From: Tumidithrix helvetica
GTDB taxonomy: Bacteria > Cyanobacteriota > Cyanobacteriia > Pseudanabaenales > Pseudanabaenaceae
DNA length: 64,000 nt
Assembly (NCBI RefSeq): GCF_965232925.1
Contig: NZ_CBDDRA010000029.1
Span: 1 to 64,000, forward strand
Direction: 5' to 3'
The position numbers and the translations under genes are program-made. Shown piece by piece: positions 22,112-30,263 of the stretch. How positions within the stretch are numbered: position 1 is the stretch's first letter; each line of letters opens with the position of its first letter. The notes beneath the pieces were generated by a model. That model saw only the letters and a program-made list of their open reading frames with translations. It searched no databases and had not been told where the DNA came from.

Positions 22112-24334
22112 TCATAGCCAACTTCCAACTATCACAAAAGAAGCCCAAAAGAACGGATGTTTTATCTTTCTAGGGCTATTTGATGGGAGCGAAACTGCTG
22201 GTAAGCCTGGGATACCGATGATTTTGTTGTTTTCGATCCTAACTTCGCCATGTATTATCGATAGTTGGGCTTTTTGTAAAGCGATCGCTTTACTTGGTGC
22301 ATCAGAAAAACGACTGTAAAAGCTCAAGATTAAAGGAACAGTGCCAGCATCACTGACTGACCAGAGAGAAGCTAAAACACTACGAACGCCAGAAATTACA
22401 GATACTCCTGCAATGCCAAGATTTTTGCCTACTGCTGTTTCACAAGCACTCAATGTCAGCATTTCAACTTGAGGCTTGTCGAAATTGAGACTAGGAATTT
22501 GCCTAATACTAAGGCGATCGTCAAAAAACTGAATGAATGCCCCGTCAGCTTTATTACTCAAAAAGCGAGCATGCGTGGCTAGATGAATGATGCCATAGTC
22601 TTGTTGTTTTCGTTGTACCTGCATATTCTTTACAGTAAATGTTTGATTGACAAAAGAATTGCCAACTAATAAAGATTGAGCATTACCATTGCCAACAATA
22701 TGGGAGATCTCTGTATCTACTGCTGGTAATGCTGAAAGTCCTCGCACAGGTTCGGTTAGACCCATTGCTAATACTCGACTATTTTTGTGATTGCGCTCTT
22801 CTAATTTCGCTAAGCGAAGGCTTGGTACGCTGGCGATCGCATATTTCTCAACCAGAAATTTTTTGCCATCATAGAGTGCAGCAGGTGGAATCACTCGTAA
22901 GTCTCCATCCATAATGAAAACTAGAGTACTTATTTTCTCTGCTTGTAAGGATGCTTCAATTGGCTCGATCAGCCAATGATTTAATTTCTGGGCTTCGATC
23001 AGATAATCATCTGAATCAGGATCGCGCAGGTTAGAGCGAAAATCTATAATAATGGGTAGTAAAGATTGCTTGGAGCTATTCGCGACCGTTTTTTGGACTA
23101 TCTTTCCGCTTGGGAATATGACCAAAATCTCAAGGCGATCGTCAAAGATTACAGGATAAACTAAAGCCGTAGGGCTACCTGTGATTTTTGAGGCTCTATT
23201 CAGTTCTTTTTGAATATTTACAATAATCTCTTTGGGAGTAGGGGTATTCCTAGTAGTTGAACTAGTTAAACTAGTTGAGCCAGTTGAATTCGTTGAACTA
23301 GTTGAATTCGTTGAACTAGTTGAACTAATTGAGCCAGTTGAATTCGTTGAACTAGTTGAGTGAAGTAAGCTAGTTGAAGAGGCTAAAGGTACCCCAAGAT
23401 AAGCTTCTAATTCCGAAATATAGCTAGATTCGAGGCTAACGATTGCCTCTACTAAGTTGCCACTCTTAATGAACAGAGAAGCTTGCACATGGTGAGATGT
23501 AGCTAAGGCTGTTTTCTCTAAGGTTTGAAGTTGCCCGCTAACGATCTCGGTTCCCGTCTGGGTTACTTCAGTAAGTCCTGAACCTGTAAGCAGTTTGGGT
23601 AAATCCACGATCGCGATCGGTTTTAAATCGCCTAATTTTTGCTCGGTAGCGATGGGGAGATCGAGGCTGAGTAAGTTACCTTCGGGGGCAATGCGAACGA
23701 ACTTCCCATCAGGAATGGCAATAATGTTAATCTTGCCGTTAAGTGTGGAGATCGTACCTGTGTTAATCACAATACCACCAACAAGTACGATCCCCTGTCC
23801 TTGCGAAGCAGATAGATTGTTTGCTGAGTTCTCTTGTCCAGTTTGGGAAAATGGGATGGAAGAATTTGCCAAAGAAAAGGGATTGAGACGATCGGTGAGA
23901 CGTTTGAGCTCGCTTACACTATGATTAATGTCTGACCAACCATTTCCAATTGGAAGCCCATTTGCTGTAGGTGTGGTTAGGGTCGCAGGAATAATTACAG
24001 TTTGAATACCATTTACTGTAGGTGTGGTTAGGGTCGCAGGAACAATTCCTCCAACACCCATTAGAATGTTTTGGACATTAGGTTGACTGAGAAAATTGGT
24101 AACTTGTCCTTGGGTTAAGCCAAGTTGTTGAATGCTTTGAATGAGATTCGAGCCTGTTTGGGTTCCAGCCGTAATGTTAATTTGGTTCCCGTTGGGTAGG
24201 ACGATCGTGACTGTACCGTTTTGGGATAGGTTAATGATTTGGGCTGAGAGTGATTCTGCCATTAAGGGTGAGCATAGTAATGCGATCGCTACGACTGAAA
24301 AAGTCTTCTGATACAGTCCCGTAGCTAATTTCAT
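22112..24334 (-). CDS. Exported CHAT-domain (caspase-like) protein with a haemagglutinin-like segment
   Basis: 740 residues. The signal peptide is about 1-31 ('LLCSPLMAESLSAQ'). Residues 33-55 ('LSQNGTVTIVLPNGNQINI') and 180-225 ('GQGIVLVGGIVINTGTISTL') resemble beta-helix strands of filamentous-haemagglutinin proteins. A 17-residue repeat (PATLTTPTxNG...) covers 99-126. A Ser/Thr/Asn linker spans 319-361. The CHAT domain fills about 460-740, with catalytic His588 in 'IIHLATHARF' and Cys631 in 'LTLSACETAVG', and ends 'PFFWASFVIVGSWL' as is typical. Both catalytic residues are intact. CHAT proteins are clan CD cysteine proteases or relatives. Here it would act in the periplasm or outside. It is monocistronic. 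It has no TPR array, unlike the CHAT protein at 50664-53309. Confidence 0.9.
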   Translation of the reverse strand: MKLATGLYQKTFSVVAIALLCSPLMAESLSAQIINLSQNGTVTIVLPNGNQINITAGTQTGSNLIQSIQQLGLTQGQVTNFLSQPNVQNILMGVGGIVPATLTTPTVNGIQTVIIPATLTTPTANGLPIGNGWSDINHSVSELKRLTDRLNPFSLANSSIPFSQTGQENSANNLSASQGQGIVLVGGIVINTGTISTLNGKINIIAIPDGKFVRIAPEGNLLSLDLPIATEQKLGDLKPIAIVDLPKLLTGSGLTEVTQTGTEIVSGQLQTLEKTALATSHHVQASLFIKSGNLVEAIVSLESSYISELEAYLGVPLASSTSLLHSTSSTNSTGSISSTSSTNSTSSTNSTGSTSLTSSTTRNTPTPKEIIVNIQKELNRASKITGSPTALVYPVIFDDRLEILVIFPSGKIVQKTVANSSKQSLLPIIIDFRSNLRDPDSDDYLIEAQKLNHWLIEPIEASLQAEKISTLVFIMDGDLRVIPPAALYDGKKFLVEKYAIASVPSLRLAKLEERNHKNSRVLAMGLTEPVRGLSALPAVDTEISHIVGNGNAQSLLVGNSFVNQTFTVKNMQVQRKQQDYGIIHLATHARFLSNKADGAFIQFFDDRLSIRQIPSLNFDKPQVEMLTLSACETAVGKNLGIAGVSVISGVRSVLASLWSVSDAGTVPLILSFYSRFSDAPSKAIALQKAQLSIIHGEVRIENNKIIGIPGLPAVSLPSNSPRKIKHPFFWASFVIVGSWL
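23252..23376. repeat. Tandem 9-bp repeat encoding a Ser/Thr/Asn linker
   Basis: About fourteen units resembling GTTGAACTA on the plus strand (encoding S-T-x on the minus) lie in tandem, with GTTGAATTC and GAGCCAGTT variants. They encode residues around 319-361 of the CHAT protein. The 9-bp period keeps the frame when units are gained or lost, so linker length can vary. Confidence 0.8.
23958..24047. repeat. 51-bp direct repeat inside the CHAT gene
   Basis: CCATTTGCTGTAGGTGTGG at 23958 recurs as CCATTTACTGTAGGTGTGG at 24009, a 51-base shift equal to 17 residues. It is a recent in-frame duplication in the N-terminal region of the protein. Confidence 0.75.
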
Positions 24335-24478
24335 ACTTAAAACTCTCCTGACGTTATAAATTTAAGTTTAATTTGTTTTCATTCAAAATAGGAATAGCCT
24401 TGATACACGAGGCTTTCAGGAATAAGCTAAAATCAAGTAAAATTCCGTCTGTAATCCTAACAATTGTTTCGAGCCATC

Positions 24479-25087
24479 ATGTCAGAAATTACTGCCGAGC
24501 AACATCGTCAAAAAATGCAGCGCCGTCAGGAGGTGCAACGCGAACGGCTCGCAGAGCGACAGCTAGAAAAGGGACTCACGATCGTTAACACGGGGGAGGG
24601 AAAAGGTAAGACCACTGCGGCTTTAGGCATGGTTTTACGATCGCTTGGACATGGCTATAAAGTTGCGATCGTGCAATTTATCAAGGGGGCATGGGAACCT
24701 GCTGAAAAAGCGGCATTTCAACATTGGGGCGACCAGATTACTTTTTTAGCGATGGGTGAGGGCTTTACTTGGGAGACCCAAGACCGCGATCGCGATATTG
24801 CCAAAGCCGAGGAGGCATGGACATCAGCTTTAGAATTTATCAAAAACCCTGAGATTAAATTAGTTCTGCTGGATGAAATTAATATTGCGCTCAAGTTAGG
24901 TTATCTTAGTGTCGATCGCGTTTTAGCTGGATTATCAGAAAAGCCCGAAGATGCTCATGTAATTTTGACTGGGCGGGGCGCGCCCCCTGAGTTACTTGCT
25001 GCTGCCGATTTGGTCACAGAAATGAAGCTAGTCAAACATCCTTTTCGCGAGCAGGGTGTGAAAGCGCAAGCAGGGATTGAATTTTAG
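24479..25087 (+). CDS. cobO: Cob(I)yrinic acid a,c-diamide adenosyltransferase
   Basis: 202 residues from the ATG at 24479; an in-frame TTG five codons upstream is less likely. It transfers the adenosyl group of ATP to the cobalt of corrinoids, in adenosylcobalamin synthesis or salvage (CobO/BtuR/CobA family). The N-terminus is a basic helix, followed by the P-loop 'NTGEGKGKTTAALGM', 'VQFIKGAW' and 'LVLLDEINIALKLGYL', all diagnostic of the family. The end 'HPFREQGVKAQAGIEF' is the conserved C-terminus. Together with metH 20 kb away it indicates that this organism handles cobalamins. No cobalamin riboswitch was seen upstream. Confidence 0.95.
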   Translation: MSEITAEQHRQKMQRRQEVQRERLAERQLEKGLTIVNTGEGKGKTTAALGMVLRSLGHGYKVAIVQFIKGAWEPAEKAAFQHWGDQITFLAMGEGFTWETQDRDRDIAKAEEAWTSALEFIKNPEIKLVLLDEINIALKLGYLSVDRVLAGLSEKPEDAHVILTGRGAPPELLAAADLVTEMKLVKHPFREQGVKAQAGIEF

Positions 25088-25153
25088 AGGAGATTTTCGC
25101 AAAGATTCGAGCAAGACTTAAATTAAGAACTTCAGAGAAAAGGAATTTATATT

Positions 25154-26260
25154 GTGAAGGCAGTTGGAGTTGGGGTAATTGGCACAGGATTTGGACAGAT
25201 TGTGCATATACCAGGTCTGAGAGAACATCCACATACGGAGGTTGTTGCCGTTTATCATCGCGACATTGCCAAGGCAAATCAGGTAGCCGAGAAGTTCCAA
25301 ATCCCCTATACTTGCGATCGCCTTGAGGATCTTTTTTCGATTCCCAAGGTTGAAGCAGTAACTATTTCTACACCCCCGTTTTTACATTACATCGCTGCCA
25401 AAGCGGCGATCGCTTCAGGTAAACATATTCTCCTAGAGAAACCGACGACGTTGAGTGTGGCAGAAGCGATCGCGCTCTATCATCTGGCAGCAAAGCATAA
25501 AGTCGTAGCAGCCATGGACTTTGAGTTTCGGTTTGTTCCAGAGTGGCGTTATTTCAAGCACTTGCTCGATCGGAACTTTGTTGGTAAAAAACGATTGATA
25601 ACGATCGATTGGATCGTTCAGGGAAGAGCCGATCCAAGACGGGCGTGGAATTGGTATAGTCAAAAAACCTGTGGTGGCGGAGCCCTAGGATCCTTAGGCT
25701 CTCACACTTTCGACTATGTTAATTGGTTGTTTGGTTCTGTAAAGCATTTGTGTGGGCAACTCAGTACGGCGATTCCCGAACGCCCACATTCGGATGGGAC
25801 TATGCGTCCAGTCGATGCCGATGACACCTGTAATATTTTATTGGAACTTGAAGATGGAACCCCCTGCAATATTTGCATCAGTACAGTTTCCTATCAGGGC
25901 AGTGGGCATTGGGTGACGGTCTATGGCGATCGCGCCACCTTGGTCTTGGGCAGTGGCAATAAATCTGATTACGTGCATGGCTTTCAGGTGCAACAGGCGG
26001 AAGTAGGTAAGGTGGAAATGGAAGTAATGCCCATTCCGTCTGAATATCAGTTACCGCAAACCTATCCAGATGGAAGGCTAGCTCCCTTTATTGCTATATG
26101 CGATCGGTTTGTAAATGCAATACGTACAGAATCTCCTATGCTCCCAAGTTTGCGTGAAGGAGTCTATTCTCAACTCTTGATGGATTTAACCCATCAGTCG
26201 CATCAACAAAGAAAATGGCTAGATGTCCCGAGTTTAGAAAGTATATTACAGAAATCCTAA
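25154..26260 (+). CDS. Gfo/Idh/MocA-family NAD(P)-dependent oxidoreductase
   Basis: 368 residues, starting at GTG with AAGGAA upstream. The N-terminal Rossmann fold is marked by 'GVIGTGFGQIVHIPGL'. The family lysine is in 'HILLEKPTTLS' and the substrate-binding region includes 'CGGGALGSLGSHTFDYVNWL'. Members oxidise or reduce sugars, inositols or related compounds; some cyanobacterial members act in heterocyst glycolipid or tetrapyrrole (biliverdin reductase-like) chemistry. The substrate cannot be set from sequence. It lies 66 bases after cobO on the same strand and could be co-transcribed, with no evident functional link. Confidence 0.9.
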   Translation: MKAVGVGVIGTGFGQIVHIPGLREHPHTEVVAVYHRDIAKANQVAEKFQIPYTCDRLEDLFSIPKVEAVTISTPPFLHYIAAKAAIASGKHILLEKPTTLSVAEAIALYHLAAKHKVVAAMDFEFRFVPEWRYFKHLLDRNFVGKKRLITIDWIVQGRADPRRAWNWYSQKTCGGGALGSLGSHTFDYVNWLFGSVKHLCGQLSTAIPERPHSDGTMRPVDADDTCNILLELEDGTPCNICISTVSYQGSGHWVTVYGDRATLVLGSGNKSDYVHGFQVQQAEVGKVEMEVMPIPSEYQLPQTYPDGRLAPFIAICDRFVNAIRTESPMLPSLREGVYSQLLMDLTHQSHQQRKWLDVPSLESILQKS

Positions 26261-26299
26261 TTCCTAAGATTCAATTGGATTTGCGCAAAGGCGCAAGAT

Positions 26300-26327
26300 G
26301 TGGAGGTAATTCATGAATTGTCACTAC
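26300..26327. repeat. Imperfect palindrome with an ATTCATGAAT core
   Basis: GTGGAGGTAATTCATGAATTGTCACTAC is 10/14 self-complementary about its centre. It lies between two convergent genes and is related to the perfect palindrome after metH (6529-6566). It may act as a bidirectional terminator. Confidence 0.45.
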
Positions 26328-26340
26328 AGTAAAACTGTGT

Positions 26341-29300
26341 CTACTCCAAAGGTAATAGGGAATCGCCAAGAATTATCTGTTCCCAGTACACCAGCTTTTC
26401 TGTCAGCACTGCTTTGTGAATTGGCTTACTGAGATAGTCATTCATCCCAGCGGCTAGACAGTCCTCTCGATCTTCTTGTCTGGCGTTCGCTGTCATAGCA
26501 ACGATCGCGATATCGCAATCGGGTGAATCAAGTTCCCGAATTTTTTTGGTTGTGGCGAATCCATCTAATTCGGGCATCTGGCAGTCCATGAGGATAAGGT
26601 CATACTTTGTTTGAGCAAGCATGTTTAAGACTTCTACTCCATTCTTTGCCACATCAGCATGATAGCCAGAGATCTTTAAAAGGTTCACAGCTACTTTTTG
26701 GTTAATCAGATTATCCTCAGCTAACAGAATTTTTAATGGCGATCGCCTTACTTTAGAGGCAGGAGCAGCAGATTTCTGTGGTTCTATTTCAGATATATCC
26801 TTTGCGCTAGACATAGTTTCTAAGAGACGATCGTAAAGCTCTGACTGTTTGATCGGAGCAATCAGGTAGTTGGAGAAACCAGCTTCCTGCACTTGCTGCT
26901 TGCTTCCTCTGTCCTGTAGAGAGGTCAACAACAACAACTTAACATATTTTAGATTCGGATCGGTCGTGATTTTCTGCCCCAAAATTTCAGCATTGCTTCC
27001 AAGCATTTGCCGATCCAAGATCGCAATATCATAGGGTTGTCCTTCAGCGATCGCTTCATACATAGCAGGAATTACAGCCTCTGATGATTGAATGCGATCG
27101 ACGCGCATCTGCCATGTGGAGATTTGGTAGTACAAGACTTGGTAAGTAATTTGACGATTCTCTACAATTAAGATTCGCTTACTATTGAGGTTGTCTTTGG
27201 AGATCTCTTGTGTGGAAATTTCCTGTTCTTGAATGCCAAACTGGGGATTTAATCGATTATTGGATTGTTTTATCAATGGAATTGCGAACTTGAAGTCAGA
27301 TCCTTTACCTTCATGACTTTCCACTGAGATCGTCCCACCCATCAATTCGACAAACTGCTTGCAGATCGCGAGTCCTAATCCTGTGCCACCAAATTTTCGG
27401 GTGGTGGAGGTGTCAACCTGTGTAAAGGGGGTAAATAAGCGATGTTGTGCAGATGCTGGAATGCCAATGCCCGTATCTGTAACTAAAAATTCGATGGTTG
27501 CTGTATCTGTGGTTTCAGACTGAAGTGCGACAGTGACCAAAACATAGCCCTCAGATGTAAATTTAATCGCATTACTGACTAGGTTTGTGAGAATCTGCCG
27601 TATCCGACCCGTATCTCCTTTAAGTTGTAAAGGAACTTCAGCGTAGATCAAAGAAGCAAGCTCTAATCCCTTTGTCTGAGCAGAGACCGCCAAAAGACTT
27701 ATCACTTCTTCGACGCAGGTCGCTAGATTGAAGTCTATAAATTCCAAACTCATTTCTTTGGCTTCTAGTTTAGAAATATCGAGAATTTCGTTGATCAGGG
27801 TGAGTAGATTCTCGCCACTAAGTCGAATTGTCTCGGCAAAGTCTTGTTGCTCCGTTGTCAGTTCGGTATTCATCAAAAGGCTGGTCATTCCAAGTACGGC
27901 ATTCATCGGTGTCCGAATTTCATGACTCATTGTGGCAAGAAAAGTACTCTTGAGTTTCGTTGCTTTTTCGGCTTCGTTGCGTGCATCTTCAAGTTCAATA
28001 TTCTGCTCCGTTAATAGCTTTTTCTGTAGGGTTTCTTGTTCGAGTAGTCTAGCTTGATAGAGAGCGATTCCCACTTGATTGGCAAGCTCGCTGAGCGAGT
28101 CAATTTCAAAGGACTTCCAATGTCTGGGCTCAGAACAATGATGCATAACCAATAATCCCCAGAGACGATTATTCTCTAAGATTGGTACAACCAGAATTGC
28201 TTTAACCTGAAGTCGTTCCAGCATTTGCTGGTAGCAAGGTGAAAGATTTGCTGTAGCAACATCATCTATCACTTGTTTTCTGCCCCTCTGAGCGTATTCA
28301 CGCCATAGACCTTCACGAAAGCAACTGTCAGAAATACACTGACCTACACAGGCTAACCATTGTGAGTCTAGAGATTCGACCACAACCTTGCCATCCCAAT
28401 TGTGATCGAACTGAAAGATAAGAACGCGATCGGTTTTAAAGAACTGACGGACTTCCGTCACCGTTGTATTGAGGATTTCAGGAATATTTAGAGATTGTCG
28501 AATGCGAAGGGTAATTGTGGAGAGTAAAAGCGATCGCCAGTTTTGCTGTCTGACATTTTCTTCGGCTTGCTTCCGCTCTGTAATGTCTATCCCAGTAGAA
28601 ATCACGTATTCCACCACAGCTTCTCGACTGCGAAGTTGGGTGTTTGACCAAGCAATTAAACGACGTTCGCCATCTCGATTAAGCCAGTAGTTCTCAGATG
28701 AACTAGGAAGTTCATTTTTGACTAAATCGGCAAAGATCGCTTTGACGGCTTTCGTTTCTTCGGGAATCAAAAAAATATTCCAAAAATATTTGTCGCGAAC
28801 TTCCTCAAACGCAAATCCTGATGTTTGTTCGCATTTGCGATTAAAGCGAACGATTCTCCCTTTGGGATCGAGTACGACCACTAAAGCGTCAGTCGTATCG
28901 AGAATTGTCATAATGAAATCACGTTCTTGCTCAAGATTGTCTTCTAGGTGTCTGCGTTTAGACATTTCTTGATTGATGAGATAAAGTATGAATCCTAAAG
29001 CCGCTAAATTGATAAACACTCTACCCAAAAACTTCTTCTCTAACTGCTCGGCTTCAACTTTAATATCCTCAATCCAAGTATCTAGTACGCGACTTTCTAC
29101 GGTAGCTAATCGATCGATCTCTTGGCGGACTTCGTTGAATGCTGTAGGGTTTCTATTATTGAGAAATTTTTGCTGTGCAACCGAAAGCTGCCGATTTTGG
29201 ACTAATGAGATCAGAGATTGTGTTTCGAGCGCTTGCTGCCGAACAAATTGATTGAGTTGATTTAATACCCGCTGCTGGTGCTCTGTAATCGATCGCTTTT

Positions 29301-30120
29301 GCAATTCTTGGATGTTTCGACCAATTTCATCAACCTCTTTGTAGTAATTCTCTAAGTCTTGTTCTTGACCGGTTAGAAAAAAGCGATATTGCAATATATC
29401 AAGTTCGCGTAAGCGAACGGAAATCTGATTGAATTCTCCTAAGGTTTGACGCTTTCCAATAAATACCTGAGATGTTTTGGTTAAACTGCTTAGACTTTGG
29501 TAAGCAATAATGCCCCCACCCACAAAAATGCAGGCGGCGATCGCCAAACTAATGCCTATTTTGTTGAGAAACCAACTCTTCTTGTTTTTGTTAGATTTGC
29601 GTAGCAGTACTACCCGATCTAAGTCAGCAAGGTTATGACGCAGCTCGATCAAATACACGACTTGACGAGCTAGTATTTTTAACGCGTCGATCTGTTCTGG
29701 ACTCAGTTGCCTTGGCACGCGATCGATCGCGCAGAGCGTACCCAAAGCATATCCCTCACTCGTGACTAGGGGCGCACCTGCATAAAACCTAATGTAAGGA
29801 GAATCCGTAACGAGAGGATTATCAGCAAAGCGTTCGTCTAGTAAAGCATCGGGGATAATCATTACGTCTGGCTGCAAAATTGCATGAGCGCAAAAGCCCA
29901 CGCGCTTAGATGTTTGAGTCACATCTAACCCCACTCGCGATTTAAACCATTGCCGATTTTTATCCAATAAGCTGATCAGTGCAATTGGAGTTTGACACAC
30001 ATATGCAGCTAAGCTAGTGATATCATCAAACTCTTGCTCGGATGGCGTATCCAAAATTCTGCACTGCTGTAGAGCCTCAAGCCTGAGTATCTCGTTAGCA
30101 GGTTCCTGGGCTGGAATCAT
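26341..30120 (-). CDS. Hybrid histidine kinase: GAF-CHASE3-PAS-GAF(cyanobacteriochrome-like)-HK-REC-REC
   Basis: 1259 residues. Domains in order: GAF 1 (about 15-160), membrane helix (about 188-207), CHASE3-like helical sensor (about 210-360), membrane helix (about 368-383), PAS (about 400-517), GAF 2 (about 540-695), HisKA with His733 in 'MSHEIRTPMNAVLG', HATPase (about 835-950, 'DTGIGIP' and 'GGTGLGLAIC'), receiver 1 (about 982-1105) and receiver 2 (about 1130-1250; Glu1135/Asp1136, Asp1179, Lys1232). GAF 2 carries 'DSCF' (Cys600) and 'LSPCYQQMLERLQVKA' (Cys629), the layout of DXCF cyanobacteriochromes, where both cysteines bind a bilin. Receiver 1 keeps Asp1036 but lacks the usual acidic pair ('LIVENRQ'), so it may be inactive. 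This is probably a membrane light and/or stress sensor. No separate response regulator is adjacent. Confidence 0.92.
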   Translation of the reverse strand: MIPAQEPANEILRLEALQQCRILDTPSEQEFDDITSLAAYVCQTPIALISLLDKNRQWFKSRVGLDVTQTSKRVGFCAHAILQPDVMIIPDALLDERFADNPLVTDSPYIRFYAGAPLVTSEGYALGTLCAIDRVPRQLSPEQIDALKILARQVVYLIELRHNLADLDRVVLLRKSNKNKKSWFLNKIGISLAIAACIFVGGGIIAYQSLSSLTKTSQVFIGKRQTLGEFNQISVRLRELDILQYRFFLTGQEQDLENYYKEVDEIGRNIQELQKRSITEHQQRVLNQLNQFVRQQALETQSLISLVQNRQLSVAQQKFLNNRNPTAFNEVRQEIDRLATVESRVLDTWIEDIKVEAEQLEKKFLGRVFINLAALGFILYLINQEMSKRRHLEDNLEQERDFIMTILDTTDALVVVLDPKGRIVRFNRKCEQTSGFAFEEVRDKYFWNIFLIPEETKAVKAIFADLVKNELPSSSENYWLNRDGERRLIAWSNTQLRSREAVVEYVISTGIDITERKQAEENVRQQNWRSLLLSTITLRIRQSLNIPEILNTTVTEVRQFFKTDRVLIFQFDHNWDGKVVVESLDSQWLACVGQCISDSCFREGLWREYAQRGRKQVIDDVATANLSPCYQQMLERLQVKAILVVPILENNRLWGLLVMHHCSEPRHWKSFEIDSLSELANQVGIALYQARLLEQETLQKKLLTEQNIELEDARNEAEKATKLKSTFLATMSHEIRTPMNAVLGMTSLLMNTELTTEQQDFAETIRLSGENLLTLINEILDISKLEAKEMSLEFIDFNLATCVEEVISLLAVSAQTKGLELASLIYAEVPLQLKGDTGRIRQILTNLVSNAIKFTSEGYVLVTVALQSETTDTATIEFLVTDTGIGIPASAQHRLFTPFTQVDTSTTRKFGGTGLGLAICKQFVELMGGTISVESHEGKGSDFKFAIPLIKQSNNRLNPQFGIQEQEISTQEISKDNLNSKRILIVENRQITYQVLYYQISTWQMRVDRIQSSEAVIPAMYEAIAEGQPYDIAILDRQMLGSNAEILGQKITTDPNLKYVKLLLLTSLQDRGSKQQVQEAGFSNYLIAPIKQSELYDRLLETMSSAKDISEIEPQKSAAPASKVRRSPLKILLAEDNLINQKVAVNLLKISGYHADVAKNGVEVLNMLAQTKYDLILMDCQMPELDGFATTKKIRELDSPDCDIAIVAMTANARQEDREDCLAAGMNDYLSKPIHKAVLTEKLVYWEQIILGDSLLPLE

Positions 30121-30263
30121 CGTGAACCTTACAGGTTATTACTACAACAGACAATACGTCTAAATCATGCTAATAGTCTAGCCTGATTCTCAATCGATCG
30201 ACCTGTTGATACAGGGATGCAACTACAAGTCTATAATTGCCGTTAGTGATTTCAGGGGTAGTT

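Noticed and set aside
23252..23376. Possible CRISPR-like repeat array
   Set aside because: The units are 9 bp and in frame inside a coding gene, with no spacers.
24335..24478. Possible cobalamin riboswitch upstream of cobO
   Set aside because: The spacer is only 144 bases and has no recognisable B12-box.
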